NCBI GenBank assembly: GCA_028288705.1
Contig: JAQBNH010000003.1
Coordinates: 387,179 to 451,178, forward strand
DNA: 64,000 bases
Source of the DNA: Ferruginibacter sp.
GTDB taxonomy: Bacteria > Bacteroidota > Bacteroidia > Chitinophagales > Chitinophagaceae
Direction of reading: 5' to 3'
In this document: positions 44,867 to 54,044 of the stretch, piece after piece
Numbering within the stretch: the first letter of the stretch is position 1
Layout of the letters: the number at the start of each line of letters is the position of its first letter
Notes under the pieces: generated by a model
Told to the model about the DNA's origin: nothing
Seen by the model: only the letters and a program-made list of their open reading frames with translations
Databases searched by the model: none
Translations under genes and position numbers: made by a program

Positions 44867-44874
44867 TAAATTTG
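44867..44874 (+). promoter_or_regulatory. -7 element of dnaE
   Basis: TAAATTTG, 6 bases before the ATG at 44881; the mRNA may be nearly leaderless. Confidence 0.45.
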
Positions 44875-44880
44875 CGCGTT

Positions 44881-47800
44881 ATGCAATTCTCTCATTTACA
44901 CGTTCACACCCAGTTTTCCCTGCTGGATGGTGCCGCATCCATTAAAAACCTGTACAAAAAGGCCATTTCAGACAATATGCCTGCCCTGGCCATCAGTGAT
45001 CATGGGAATATGTTTGGTGCATTCGAGTTTGTAAAGGAGGCCTATAAGCACACGAATCCTGACGGCAGCCTGAAAGTAAAACCGATCGTGGGTTGTGAAT
45101 TTTACATTACGCAGGACCGCACGCGTAAAACATTCAGCAAAGACGAAAAAGATCCGCGTCATCACCAGATCCTGCTGGCTAAAAATGATATCGGCTATAA
45201 AAATCTGGTGAAACTGACTTCCCTAGGTTATATCGAGGGCATGTACAGCAAGTATCCGCGTATTGATAAGCAACTGATCCATAAATACCATGAAGGCCTG
45301 ATCGCAACAACCTGTTGCCTGGGTGCACTGGTGCCGCAAACCATCCTGAAAAAAGGCGAAGAAGAAGGGGAAAATGAATTCAAGTGGTGGCTCAATATCT
45401 TCCAGGAAGATTATTATATCGAACTGCAAAGGCATGGTATCCCCGACCAGGAAAAGGTCAATAACATCCTCCTGAAATTTGCCAAAAAGTACAATGTAAA
45501 GGTGATCGCGAGTAACGACAGCCATTACGTGGATCAAAAAGATTTTAATGCTCACGATATCCTGCTTTGCATCAATACGGGTGAAAAGCAGAGCACGCCT
45601 GCGATGCGGGAGTTTAGCGACGATGACGTGATGACAAAGAACAAACGTTTCGCCTTTCCCAACGACCAGTTTTATTTTAAAACCGGCGACGAAATGAGCA
45701 AAGTGTTCGATGATCTGCCGGAAGCGATTGACAATACCAACGAGATCGTGAGCAAGATCGATTTGCTGGATCTGAAAAGAGATATCCTGCTCCCCCATTT
45801 CGTAGTGCCGCATCCGTTTAAGACGCAGGACGAATTCCTTGCTAACCTCACCTGGAAAGGCGCTAAAGACCGCTACCAGATTCTTACACCAGAAACGGAG
45901 GAAAGAATCCAGTTCGAACTGGGCGTGATCGAAAAAATGGGCTTTGCCGGTTACTTCCTTATTGTGAGTGACTTTATACGTGCCGGCCGGGAAATCGGCG
46001 TCTTTGTTGGCCCGGGCCGTGGGTCTGCTGCAGGCAGCGTGGTGGCCTATTGCATCGGCATCACCAATATTGATCCCATTAAATATAATTTACTGTTCGA
46101 AAGGTTCTTAAATCCTGAACGGAAGTCCATGCCCGATATCGATACGGATTTCGACGATGAAGGCAGGCAGAAAGTGATTGATTACGTGGTGCAGAAATAC
46201 GGCAAGAACCAGGTTGCACAAATCATCACCTATGGTACGATGGCTGCCAAATCCAGTATCGCCGATGTGTCCCGCGTTATGGATCTTCCATTAGCGGAAA
46301 GCCGTGCCTTATCCAAGCTGATTCCGGAGCGGCCGGGTATCAATTTAAAACGTTTATTACATGCACCATTCACCGCAAAAGAAGCGGGCAAAGACGGCGA
46401 TAAATCGTTGGATGAAAAAGAAGGGCTGCAGGCAGAAGACCTGGAGAATGTAAAAAAATTACGCGAGATCTATAAAGGCACAGACCTGCTCAGCAAGATC
46501 CTGCATGAAGCGGAGATCCTCGAAGGTTCGGTGCGCAATACCGGAATTCATGCGGCAGGGATCATCATCGCACCCTGCGATCTCACTGACTTAATTCCCG
46601 TTGCCACTTCAAAAGAATCAGAACTCTGGCTAACCCAAATTGAAGGGGGAACGATCGAGGAAGCCGGCGTAATCAAAATGGATTTCCTCGGGCTTAAAAC
46701 GCTCAGTATTTTAAAGACGGCGTTGGGGCTGATCAAAAAGAACCATGATATTTCGATCTCGATCGACGAGATCCCGCTGGATGATGAATTAACCTATAAG
46801 CTCTACCAGCAGGGCGATACGAATGCCACCTTCCAGTTTGAAAGTGCGGGGATGCAAAAATATCTCCGTGAATTAAAGCCGGATAAATTCGATGACCTGA
46901 TCGCGATGAATGCCCTGTATCGCCCGGGTCCGATGGCCTACATCCCGCAGTTTATTGCACGTAAGCATGGCCGTGAAACGGTGAGTTATGATGTGCCCGA
47001 CATGCAGGAATACCTGGAAGATACGTATGGTATCACCGTTTACCAGGAACAGGTGATGTTGCTGTCGCAAAAGCTCGCGGGCTTTAGCAAGGGTGACGCC
47101 GATGTACTCCGGAAAGCGATGGGTAAAAAACAACTGGCTGTACTCAATAAAATGAAAGTACAGTTCATTGACGGCGCTACCGCCAAGGGACACCCGAAAG
47201 ATAAACTGGACAAGATCTGGAGCGACTGGGAAGCATTTGCACAATACGCATTTAATAAATCGCATTCCACCTGTTATGCTTTTGTTGCTTATCAAACCGC
47301 TTATTTAAAAGCGCATTACCCAAGCGAATATATGGCCGCCGTGTTGAATCATGCGGGCAGCATTGATAAGATCACCTTCTTTATGGAAGAGTGTAAACGC
47401 ATGGGCTTAACGGTGCTCGGTCCGGATATTAATGAATCTGATAACGGTTTTGCCGTGAATGATAAAGGAGAGATCCGGTTTGGCTTCAGTGGATTGAAAG
47501 GTGTGGGCGAAGCAGCCATCGAAAACATCATCGAAGAAAGAAATAAGCATGGCCATTTTAAAGATTGCTTTGATCTGGTAAAACGCGTCAGCCTGCGTGC
47601 GGTGAGTAAAAAATCGTTAGAGAGTTTAATCTATAGCGGTGCCTTTGATTGTTTTAAAGAACATCATCGTGCCCAATATTTTTACCAGGCACCCGGAGAT
47701 ACAATGTCGCTGGAAAAGATCGTAAAATTCGGGCAGGTATTTCAGTCACAGGCTGCCAGCACCAGTAATACGTTATTTGGCGATTTGCAGATGCCGGACA

Positions 47801-48504
47801 TCGTTGCGCCCAAATTATCTCCCTGCGCACCATGGCAGTTGATTGAACAACTGGATTTTGAAAAAGATGTGACCGGCATGTACATGAGCGGCCATCCGCT
47901 GGATAATTTTAAATTCGAATTACAGCATTATAATATTGTTCCGCTGGCTGATTTCCTCGAAGTGAAGAACGCCGTTGGCGTCACCCCTACTTCGAAACAA
48001 TTTCGCCTGGCCGGACTGGTGATCGATGCACAACACCGGTTGACCAAAACCGGAAAGAATTTTGGCATCCTGCACCTGGAAGATTTCTCCGGTAAAGCAG
48101 AGTTCATGCTCTGGAGCGAAGATTACGTGAAATACACCAATTACCTGGAGAAAGGCATGATCGTCATGCTCGAAGGCAATTTTAAATCGCGTTATAACAG
48201 TGATCAATACGAATTCAAGATCTCGCGTTTGCATTTACTGGAGACGGTGAAATCCAGTTTTACCAAGCAGGTAGTTATTGATATTGCCCCGCAGTTTATC
48301 GACCAGCAGTTCGTGGATTTTGTAGATGAGAATATCAAAACACACCCGGGCAAAACCTCGCTGAAATTCCAGATCACCGATCCCCTCGATAAACTGAGGA
48401 TCAGCTTATACACAATGGAAAAGGGTTTTACCATGAACGATGATATGGCCGTCTTCCTCGATAACAACAAAAACGCAGAAGTAACTGTAGTTACAGCAGG
48501 ATAA
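44881..48504 (+). CDS. dnaE: DNA polymerase III alpha subunit
   Basis: About 1207 residues, the replicative polymerase. The N-terminal PHP domain starts HLHVHTQFSLLDGA; the polymerase core has GPGRGSAAGSVVAY and the metal-binding PDIDTDF; GSVRNTGIHAAGIII, MDFLGLKTLS, MNALYRPGP and AFNKSHSTCYAFVAYQTAYLK follow. Near the C-terminus an OB fold (FRLAGLVIDAQHRLTKTGKNFGILHLED) binds single-stranded DNA. The ATG at 44881 directly precedes the PHP motif and is preferred to the TTG at 44872, which overlaps the -7 box. Confidence 0.97.
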   Translation: MQFSHLHVHTQFSLLDGAASIKNLYKKAISDNMPALAISDHGNMFGAFEFVKEAYKHTNPDGSLKVKPIVGCEFYITQDRTRKTFSKDEKDPRHHQILLAKNDIGYKNLVKLTSLGYIEGMYSKYPRIDKQLIHKYHEGLIATTCCLGALVPQTILKKGEEEGENEFKWWLNIFQEDYYIELQRHGIPDQEKVNNILLKFAKKYNVKVIASNDSHYVDQKDFNAHDILLCINTGEKQSTPAMREFSDDDVMTKNKRFAFPNDQFYFKTGDEMSKVFDDLPEAIDNTNEIVSKIDLLDLKRDILLPHFVVPHPFKTQDEFLANLTWKGAKDRYQILTPETEERIQFELGVIEKMGFAGYFLIVSDFIRAGREIGVFVGPGRGSAAGSVVAYCIGITNIDPIKYNLLFERFLNPERKSMPDIDTDFDDEGRQKVIDYVVQKYGKNQVAQIITYGTMAAKSSIADVSRVMDLPLAESRALSKLIPERPGINLKRLLHAPFTAKEAGKDGDKSLDEKEGLQAEDLENVKKLREIYKGTDLLSKILHEAEILEGSVRNTGIHAAGIIIAPCDLTDLIPVATSKESELWLTQIEGGTIEEAGVIKMDFLGLKTLSILKTALGLIKKNHDISISIDEIPLDDELTYKLYQQGDTNATFQFESAGMQKYLRELKPDKFDDLIAMNALYRPGPMAYIPQFIARKHGRETVSYDVPDMQEYLEDTYGITVYQEQVMLLSQKLAGFSKGDADVLRKAMGKKQLAVLNKMKVQFIDGATAKGHPKDKLDKIWSDWEAFAQYAFNKSHSTCYAFVAYQTAYLKAHYPSEYMAAVLNHAGSIDKITFFMEECKRMGLTVLGPDINESDNGFAVNDKGEIRFGFSGLKGVGEAAIENIIEERNKHGHFKDCFDLVKRVSLRAVSKKSLESLIYSGAFDCFKEHHRAQYFYQAPGDTMSLEKIVKFGQVFQSQAASTSNTLFGDLQMPDIVAPKLSPCAPWQLIEQLDFEKDVTGMYMSGHPLDNFKFELQHYNIVPLADFLEVKNAVGVTPTSKQFRLAGLVIDAQHRLTKTGKNFGILHLEDFSGKAEFMLWSEDYVKYTNYLEKGMIVMLEGNFKSRYNSDQYEFKISRLHLLETVKSSFTKQVVIDIAPQFIDQQFVDFVDENIKTHPGKTSLKFQITDPLDKLRISLYTMEKGFTMNDDMAVFLDNNKNAEVTVVTAG

Positions 48505-48579
48505 GGCTGACAGCTTGTTAATTAACACTGACATTTCGATTGTGGATATGTCATTCCTGCAACCCAGGGATTATGGTTG

Positions 48580-48587
48580 TAAATTTG
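48580..48587 (+). promoter_or_regulatory. -7 element of trxA
   Basis: TAAATTTG, 42 bases before the trxA ATG at 48630. Confidence 0.45.
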
Positions 48588-48629
48588 CACCGTACCAATA
48601 GAATACACACTTATAAAAAAATATATGTT

Positions 48630-48947
48630 ATGGCACTAGAACTCACAGACGCAAACTTCCAGACAGAAGTATTAGATTCAGATAAATTAACCGTGATTGA
48701 TTTTTGGGCAGAATGGTGTGGCCCTTGCCGCGCGATCGGACCAGTTATTGAAGAATTGGCTAAAGAATACGATGGCACTGTTAAGATAGGAAAAGTGAAC
48801 GTTGACAACAACCCACAGGTTTCTATGAACTATGGTATCACCAGTATCCCGGCGATTCTTTTTGTAAAGAACGGCCAGGTAGTTGATAAACTGGTTGGCG
48901 CACAACCTAAAGCGAATTTTGTAAAAAAGATCGAAGCACTCAAATAA
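48630..48947 (+). CDS. trxA: Thioredoxin
   Basis: 105 residues, canonical length, from the ATG at 48630. WCGPC (29-33) is the redox site, [11 protein letters not shown] has the cis-proline loop, and the final helix FVKKIEAL is typical. It reduces protein disulphides in the cytoplasm with thioredoxin reductase. A longer frame would run through the -7 box at 48580 and is not credible. Followed by a strong bidirectional terminator. Confidence 0.96.
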   Translation: MALELTDANFQTEVLDSDKLTVIDFWAEWCGPCRAIGPVIEELAKEYDGTVKIGKVNVDNNPQVSMNYGITSIPAILFVKNGQVVDKLVGAQPKANFVKKIEALK

Positions 48948-48970
48948 AGCATTCGTTCCGGATACTACAT

Positions 48971-48998
48971 AAAAAACCCTCCAGCCGGAGGGTTTTTT
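48971..48998. terminator. Bidirectional terminator after trxA
   Basis: AAAAAACCCTCC, loop AGCC, GGAGGGTTTTTT: a perfect palindrome serving trxA and the convergent MFS gene. Confidence 0.88.
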
Positions 48999-49020
48999 AT
49001 TATGCGAAGGTCATTAATAT

Positions 49021-50283
49021 TTAGTGGGCAACCGTTGCAACTTCCTGCGGGTTGTGTTTATGCCTGAAGAACAGGATAAATAATATCGCCACAATAAAAG
49101 CATAGATCGCGAATACGACCCAGATGCCATGCCAGTCACGCACGCCGTCTGCACTGGTATAAAAACGCTGGATCATCCAGCCGCTCACCTTGCTGCCGAG
49201 CACGGCGCCAAAACCATTGGTGATCATCATGAACAATCCTTGGGCGCTCGACCTGATCTTCGGGTCGGTGGAAGTCTCGATAAACAGGGAACCGGAAATA
49301 TTAAAGAAATCGAAGGCCATGCCGTAAACGATGCAGGATACAATGATCATCCATAGCCCCTCTTCGGGATTGCCATAAGCGAATAACCCAAAACGTAAAA
49401 ACCAGGCAAACATGGAGATCGCCATCACCTGCTTGATACCAAAGCGTTTCAGGAAAAACGGTATGGCCAGAATGAACAGCGTCTCAGAAATCTGCGAAAT
49501 CGACATGATGATCGTGGAATATTTTACAACAAAAGATTCTGCATATTTCGGCACCCGCGCAAATTCAGATAAAAACACATCCCCGTACATATTCGTTAAC
49601 TGCAGGGCTGCACCCAGGAACATGGAGAAAATAAAGAACATCGCGATCTTCGGCGTTTTAAACAACCGGAAGGCATCGAGTCCTAATTTTTGGGAAAGTG
49701 TAGCGTTTTCAGAAATGAGCTTTTGCGGCGGGCATTTCGGCAGGCTGAAAGAGTACAGGCCGAGGATAACGGCTGCTGCAGCCGAGATGTAAAACATATT
49801 TCCCGAAGCCTTATTCCCCGTCAGGTTGGTAAGCCACATCGCTGCAATAAAACCCACCGTTCCCCAAACGCGGATCGGCGGAAAAACTTTGATCACATCG
49901 TAGTTGTTATTTTTCAGGATCGTGTATGCGATGGAGTTAGATAAAGAGATCGTAGGCATATAACAAAGCATGGCGCCGAAAATGATCCCGAAAAAAGCCA
50001 CCGGGCTGCCCGCCATCGGGATACAGGCCAGGAACAAACCACCAAGGATATGCAGGATGCCATAGAGCTTCTCGGCATTCATCCATTTATCTGCGATGAT
50101 CCCAGTAAGTGCGGGCATAATGATCGAAGAGTAACCCAATGTTGCGAATACATCGCCGAATTTATCCCCCTCCCACTGCTTTGTGCCAAACCAATAATTT
50201 GCCACAGTGATCAGCCAGGCTCCCCAAACAAAAAACTGGAGGAAGCTCATCAGGATCAGGCGAAATTTAATACTCATAGACAA
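49021..50283 (-). CDS. MFS transporter of the nucleoside:H+ symporter (NupG-like) family
   Basis: 420 residues with 12 membrane helices. The N-terminal LILMSFLQFFVWGAWLITVANYW, PALTGIIADKWMNAEK and the acidic/polar pattern fit the NupG/XapB nucleoside permease family, which imports nucleosides with protons. Bacteroidota carry many paralogues beside sugar or nucleoside catabolic genes; none is adjacent here, so the substrate is open. Divergent from mqnE. Confidence 0.87.
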   Translation of the reverse strand: MSMSIKFRLILMSFLQFFVWGAWLITVANYWFGTKQWEGDKFGDVFATLGYSSIIMPALTGIIADKWMNAEKLYGILHILGGLFLACIPMAGSPVAFFGIIFGAMLCYMPTISLSNSIAYTILKNNNYDVIKVFPPIRVWGTVGFIAAMWLTNLTGNKASGNMFYISAAAAVILGLYSFSLPKCPPQKLISENATLSQKLGLDAFRLFKTPKIAMFFIFSMFLGAALQLTNMYGDVFLSEFARVPKYAESFVVKYSTIIMSISQISETLFILAIPFFLKRFGIKQVMAISMFAWFLRFGLFAYGNPEEGLWMIIVSCIVYGMAFDFFNISGSLFIETSTDPKIRSSAQGLFMMITNGFGAVLGSKVSGWMIQRFYTSADGVRDWHGIWVVFAIYAFIVAILFILFFRHKHNPQEVATVAH

Positions 50284-50419
50284 GTTTTTAGGTAAGTTTT
50301 TTCAGCTTGGAAGATAGATATTTATTCAATACCAGCATTAACCGTACATAGAACTGTTAAGGTGCAGTTTAAGTGTTGAGAATCATTGTTGAAACAGGGA
50401 TTTACAAATGCATTCGCCG

Positions 50420-50427
50420 TAAATTTG
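50420..50427 (+). promoter_or_regulatory. -7 element of mqnE
   Basis: TAAATTTG, 13 bases before the ATG at 50441. Confidence 0.45.
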
Positions 50428-50440
50428 CAAAAAAAATGAT

Positions 50441-51586
50441 ATGCCCTCATCTATAGATATTTGTATCAGCAGCGCAGCGAACGACCAGTTAAGAACGATA
50501 GCTGAAAAAGTAAAGGCAGGCACACGCATTTCTGATGAAGATTGCCTCGCCTTGTTTAACAATGGAAGCCTGGGGTTTGTTGGTGCACTGGCCAATCATA
50601 TCCGCGAAAAACTGCACGGCGACAAAACTTATTTCAACCGTAATTTTCATATTGAGCCCACGAACGTTTGTGTATTCAGTTGCAAGTTTTGTTCTTACTC
50701 TCAATTATATGCGCATAAGGAAGAGGGCTGGGAACTTAGCATCGACCAGATGCTGGACATTGTAAAAAGCTATGATGGCAAGCCGATCACGGAAGTGCAC
50801 ATCGTTGGCGGCGTGCATCCAAAAATGAACATGGCTTACTTTATCGAGCTCATTCAAAAAATTCATGCACATCGCCCGGACCTGCACGTAAAAGGTTTTA
50901 CAGCTGTTGAACTGGACTATATGTTTCGGAAGGCAAAGTTGACGGTGGAAGAAGGTATGCAACAATTGAAAGATGCGGGCCTGCAATCTTTACCCGGTGG
51001 AGGTGCAGAGATCTTTCATCCGGAGGTACGTGATATTATTGCAGCAGATAAAGTGAGTGGCGAAGGCTGGCTGAATATTCATGAAACCGCGCATCGCCTC
51101 GGCATGCATACGAATGCCACGATGCTCTATGGCCATATTGAAAAATACGAACACCGGATCGATCATATGCGTAAACTGCGCGACCTGCAGGACCGTACGC
51201 ATGGCTTCAACACTTTCATCCCCTTGAAATTCAGGAACAGCAATAATGATATGAGTGATGTACCGGAATCGACGATTACGGAAGATATGCGCTTGTATGC
51301 GATCGCCAGGATCTACCTCGATAATTTCCCGCACCTGAAGGCTTACTGGCCAATGTTAGGCAGGCAGAATGCCCAATTGTCTTTATCCTTCGGCGTAAAT
51401 GATATTGACGGAACGATCGATGATTCTACAAAGATCTACTCCATGGCCGGCAGCGAAGAACAAACCCCCGCAATGAGTACAACGGAACTGGTAACACTAA
51501 TCAAGCAAGTAAAACGCAGGCCGATTGAGCGGGATACTTTGTATAACGAGATCAATGATTATACTTTTGAAGCGGTGAATAATTAG
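50441..51586 (+). CDS. mqnE: Aminofutalosine synthase (radical SAM)
   Basis: 381 residues of the radical SAM family. The cluster motif CVFSCKFC gives Cys77, Cys81 and Cys84 (CX3CX2C). VHIVGGVHPKM, LPGGGAEIFHPEVR, NATMLYGHIEKYEHRIDH and FNTFIPLKFRN match MqnE rather than its relative MqnC. MqnE joins the 3-enolpyruvate of MqnA product to SAM-derived adenosine, an early step of the futalosine route to menaquinone. No other mqn genes are in the window. The non-coding repeat region begins right after the stop. Confidence 0.92.
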   Translation: MPSSIDICISSAANDQLRTIAEKVKAGTRISDEDCLALFNNGSLGFVGALANHIREKLHGDKTYFNRNFHIEPTNVCVFSCKFCSYSQLYAHKEEGWELSIDQMLDIVKSYDGKPITEVHIVGGVHPKMNMAYFIELIQKIHAHRPDLHVKGFTAVELDYMFRKAKLTVEEGMQQLKDAGLQSLPGGGAEIFHPEVRDIIAADKVSGEGWLNIHETAHRLGMHTNATMLYGHIEKYEHRIDHMRKLRDLQDRTHGFNTFIPLKFRNSNNDMSDVPESTITEDMRLYAIARIYLDNFPHLKAYWPMLGRQNAQLSLSFGVNDIDGTIDDSTKIYSMAGSEEQTPAMSTTELVTLIKQVKRRPIERDTLYNEINDYTFEAVNN

Positions 51587-51589
51587 GTT

Positions 51590-51712
51590 TTTCGCCACAA
51601 AGACAGGAAGACTGGAAGATGCACGAAGATTTTTTTACCACAGAGTGGCCGGAGTTTCACAAAGAGATTCACGGAGTTTTTAGCCAAAAGGCACGAAAAA
51701 AGAAAATAAACG
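51590..51712 (+). repeat. CACAGAG-type repeat array 3' of mqnE
   Basis: CGCCACAAAGACAGG, TTTTTTACCACAGAG, GTTTCACAAAGAG and TTCACGGAGTTTTT alternate in roughly 11-25-base steps, ending in AAAAGGCACGAAAAAA. Similar arrays occur at 52020-52292 (inverted), 58607-58742 and 63548-63645. No reading frame is kept through it. Confidence 0.75.
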
Positions 51713-51824
51713 CAGGCCCCCGTCTGGTCTCCTGACCAACGGGCTTTAGTTAACTTGTCCATTACCCCGCTTCACCGAATGTTCCGTATGCTTCGAGTGG
51801 CAAAATTATTATTCAAGCATTTTT

Positions 51825-51842
51825 TGCCACAGACATGTGGCA
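51825..51842. repeat. Short perfect hairpin
   Basis: TGCCACA, loop GACA, TGTGGCA. It lies just outside the long palindrome. Confidence 0.7.
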
Positions 51843-51854
51843 TTTTTAATACCT

Positions 51855-51977
51855 GAATTTTTATTGCCAACTTTTCTGCAACAATTTTTGGAAACTTTTT
51901 CTTTGCAACCTTTTTTTTTGTTGCATGGAAAAAGTTTCCAAATGCCGGAAAGGTTTCAGCAAGGGAAATAAAAATTC
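51855..51977. repeat. Long imperfect palindrome (123 bases)
   Basis: Outer arms GAATTTTTATT / AATAAAAATTC (51855-51865, 51967-51977), a loosely matching middle, inner arms TTTGGAAACTTTTTC / GAAAAAGTTTCCAAA (51887-51901, 51928-51942) and innermost GCAAC/GTTGC around a T-run. It could extrude as a cruciform or fold as RNA. Confidence 0.7.
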
Positions 51978-52019
51978 AATAGTAAAAAGTAAAAAAAAGC
52001 TGAGCTCTATTCTTTGTGA

Positions 52020-52292
52020 TTCTTTCCGTTTTCGTGCCTTCGTGGCGAAAAAAAAACACTGTGATACTCAGTGTAAAACTCTGTGACACTCTGTGGTAAC
52101 CTTGATGAAGGATGATTCAATCATGCTGAGCTCCTAAAAATTCATTGCTCTCGCTTCACGTTCACGCCGTAGGTCGGGAGACCAGACGGCGGCGCTCAAC
52201 ACCTGGCCTTTGTGCTCCTTTCTGCCTTTGCGCCTTCGTGGCGAAAAAAACTCTGTGCAACTCCGCCTAAAACTCCTTTTAACTCTGTGGTT
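52020..52292 (-). repeat. CACAGAG-type repeat array 3' of the OmpA gene (two blocks)
   Basis: On the minus strand two blocks are seen. The first (52292-52200) reads AACCACAGAG, GGAGTTGCACAGAGTTTTTTT, CGCCACGAAGGCGC. The second (52105-52020) reads ACCACAGAGTGTCACAGAG, then CGCCACGAAGGCACGAAAAC. Both follow the OmpA stop codon in the same relative direction as the arrays after mqnE, the antiporter gene and the PorP gene. Confidence 0.7.
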
Positions 52293-52326
52293 AAAAAAAG
52301 AGCGCCCCGATTACGGAGCGCTCTTT
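52293..52326 (-). terminator. Terminator of the OmpA/TSP3 gene
   Basis: On the minus strand AAAGAGCGC / GCGCTCTTT with an inner CCG/CGG and loop, followed by seven T. It lies 21 bases after the stop codon. Confidence 0.85.
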
Positions 52327-52346
52327 CAATTTATTATTTGTACTGA

Positions 52347-53678
52347 TTAGTAATTTCTAACAGTCATTTCTGTTCTCCTGTTCTTCGCACGGCCTGCAGC
52401 TGTTTTGTTATCAGCTACTGGTTTCTCTTCACCATAACCTGTAGATTTCAGGCGGCTGGCGTCGATACCATGATCAACAAGATATTGTTTTACAGCACCA
52501 GCACGATTGTCAGACAACACCTGGTTGCTTTCGTTCGTACCCTGAGCATCTGTATGACCATCGATATCCAGCATCAGTGACTCATCAGCTTTCATCAAAC
52601 GTACAACCTCATCCAGAGATTTATTTGATTTAGCCAACAGTTTGTAACTACCTGTTGCAAAGAATACATTTTTCGCAGCGAAGTTGATTTTTTCAATCAC
52701 TTCTTTAGCAATTTCAGGACAACCCTGGTTGCTTGCCGGACCTGGGCGACTTGGACATTTATCTTCTTCGTCGTTCACGCCATCACCATCTGTATCAGGA
52801 ATAGGGCAACCCTGGTAACGTGCCAAACCTTTAACAGTAGGACATTTATCCATTTCGTCGTTGATGCCATCTCCGTCTGTATCAGGAATCGGGCAACCCT
52901 GGTATTTTGCGATACCGGCAACATCAGGACATTTGTCATCGCCATCAGCGATACCATCACCATCACGATCAGGACAACCTTGTAAAGCTGCTAAACCCGG
53001 CGTGTCCGGACATTTATCATCAGCATCAGCGATACCATCACCATCACGATCCAATACAACCGGAGCTGGTGGCGGTGGAACAACCATTGGTTTTTCAGGA
53101 CCGAAATTCTGAACGATACCCAGAGAGTAGAACAAATGATCTTTCAGTTTGTCTTCTGTAAGCGTGAAACGATACTGCGCCTGTAACATCAGGTAAGTAA
53201 CGCTGTTGAAGTTCACCTGGATACCAACACCAGCCGGTACATAAGCACCAAATTCACCTGTGTAATAACCGGCACCGATACCTGCAGTCAGGAACGGAGA
53301 GATCAGGTTGTTATCTTTGATCGGGCGAATGTTGATGGAAGGTTCGATTTCAACACCATATTCAGTTTTGTTAGTCGCGATATTGCGATCCAAAGAGTAA
53401 TCGTGCATTAAAGCATTGAACTTTACAGACCAGTCAATTTTAGACGTCAGGCCTTTCCAGTATGAAAGAGATAAACCAAAATCAAGGTCCCTGATACCTG
53501 CAAGGGTACGTGGGCTGTTCGAGTTTTTAAAGGTCACGGGGGTTTTAAAGTCTACCGCATCGAAATGTATCCCAAAGGAGCTTTGCTTTTTTTCAGGTGC
53601 GGAACTACCCGACATCTGAGCAAAAGCGCCGATAGCAAATACCATCATTGTAAGTAACAACGCAATTTTTTGTTTCAT
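52347..53678 (-). CDS. OmpA-family outer membrane protein with thrombospondin type 3 repeats
   Basis: 443 residues. A signal peptide ends near AIGAFAQ. Residues about 30-200 form a beta-barrel-like domain; about 205-300 hold four calcium-binding TSP3 repeats (DRDGDGIADADDKCPD and variants, each with a CP turn). The C-terminal OmpA/MotB domain (ATGSYKLLAKSNKSLDEV, IDGHTDAQGTNESNQVLSDNRAGAV, GYGEEKPVADN) binds peptidoglycan. It is an abundant structural link between outer membrane and wall. The gene has a strong promoter and terminator. Confidence 0.94.
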   Translation of the reverse strand: MKQKIALLLTMMVFAIGAFAQMSGSSAPEKKQSSFGIHFDAVDFKTPVTFKNSNSPRTLAGIRDLDFGLSLSYWKGLTSKIDWSVKFNALMHDYSLDRNIATNKTEYGVEIEPSINIRPIKDNNLISPFLTAGIGAGYYTGEFGAYVPAGVGIQVNFNSVTYLMLQAQYRFTLTEDKLKDHLFYSLGIVQNFGPEKPMVVPPPPAPVVLDRDGDGIADADDKCPDTPGLAALQGCPDRDGDGIADGDDKCPDVAGIAKYQGCPIPDTDGDGINDEMDKCPTVKGLARYQGCPIPDTDGDGVNDEEDKCPSRPGPASNQGCPEIAKEVIEKINFAAKNVFFATGSYKLLAKSNKSLDEVVRLMKADESLMLDIDGHTDAQGTNESNQVLSDNRAGAVKQYLVDHGIDASRLKSTGYGEEKPVADNKTAAGRAKNRRTEMTVRNY

Positions 53679-53740
53679 AAACGCTAATTTTAATTTAAGA
53701 TTTTTCTCCTATGCTTTAGAGAATGAATGGGTTGATGTAG

Positions 53741-53771
53741 CAAATGTAATATCTAAAACTATACCAATCAA
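53741..53771 (-). promoter_or_regulatory. Promoter of the OmpA/TSP3 gene
   Basis: On the minus strand TTG (53771-53769), a 20-base spacer, TACATTTG (53748-53741), then about 60 bases of leader. Confidence 0.6.
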
Positions 53772-53875
53772 GCAATTTTTAACAAATATATAGTTCTGCT
53801 AATTTTCAAAACTGCTGAAAAAATGTTATATACATATGCTGCGAAAAAATATAGGAGTGGCACGATGATATCCCC

Positions 53876-53883
53876 TATATTTG
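53876..53883 (+). promoter_or_regulatory. -7 element of the tRNA-Arg gene
   Basis: TATATTTG, 13 bases before the tRNA 5' end. Confidence 0.5.
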
Positions 53884-53896
53884 CAACCTCAAAATT

Positions 53897-53970
53897 GATC
53901 CCGTAGCTCAGCTGGATAGAGCATCAGCCTTCTAAGCTGAGGGCCATTGGTTCGAATCCAATCGGGGTCA
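53897..53970 (+). tRNA. tRNA-Arg (anticodon TCT)
   Basis: A 74-base cloverleaf. The acceptor stem pairs GATCCCG with CGGGGTC (one G-T pair), the D arm is GCTC...GAGC, the anticodon stem TCAGC/GCTGA frames the loop CTTCTAA with anticodon TCT, and the T arm is ATTGG/CCAAT around TTCGAAT. The discriminator is A and CCA is not encoded. It reads AGA and AGG codons. A terminator follows at once. Confidence 0.96.
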
Positions 53971-53971
53971 C

Positions 53972-53997
53972 AAAGCGGATAACCATCCGCTTTTTTT
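53972..53997 (+). terminator. Terminator after tRNA-Arg
   Basis: AAGCGGAT, loop AACC, ATCCGCTT and a T-run, 2 bases after the tRNA. Confidence 0.85.
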
Positions 53998-54044
53998 ATA
54001 ACCGCGTATATCCGTTTTCGTTTGTTGCTTTAAAATTGTACACG

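Larger units (their letters stand above)
51720..52189. repeat. Inverted repeat pair around a palindromic core
   Basis: CCGTCTGGTCTCCTGACC at 51720-51737 and GGTCGGGAGACCAGACGG at 52172-52189 are complementary over 18 bases with one mismatch. The 430 bases between them carry hairpins but no gene. The flanks on both sides carry CACAGAG repeats in opposite orientation, so the whole 51590-52292 segment is roughly symmetrical. Confidence 0.65.

Noticed and set aside
51587..52346. Protein gene in the region between mqnE and ompA
   Set aside because: Only short frames occur, broken by stops and made of repeat sequence.
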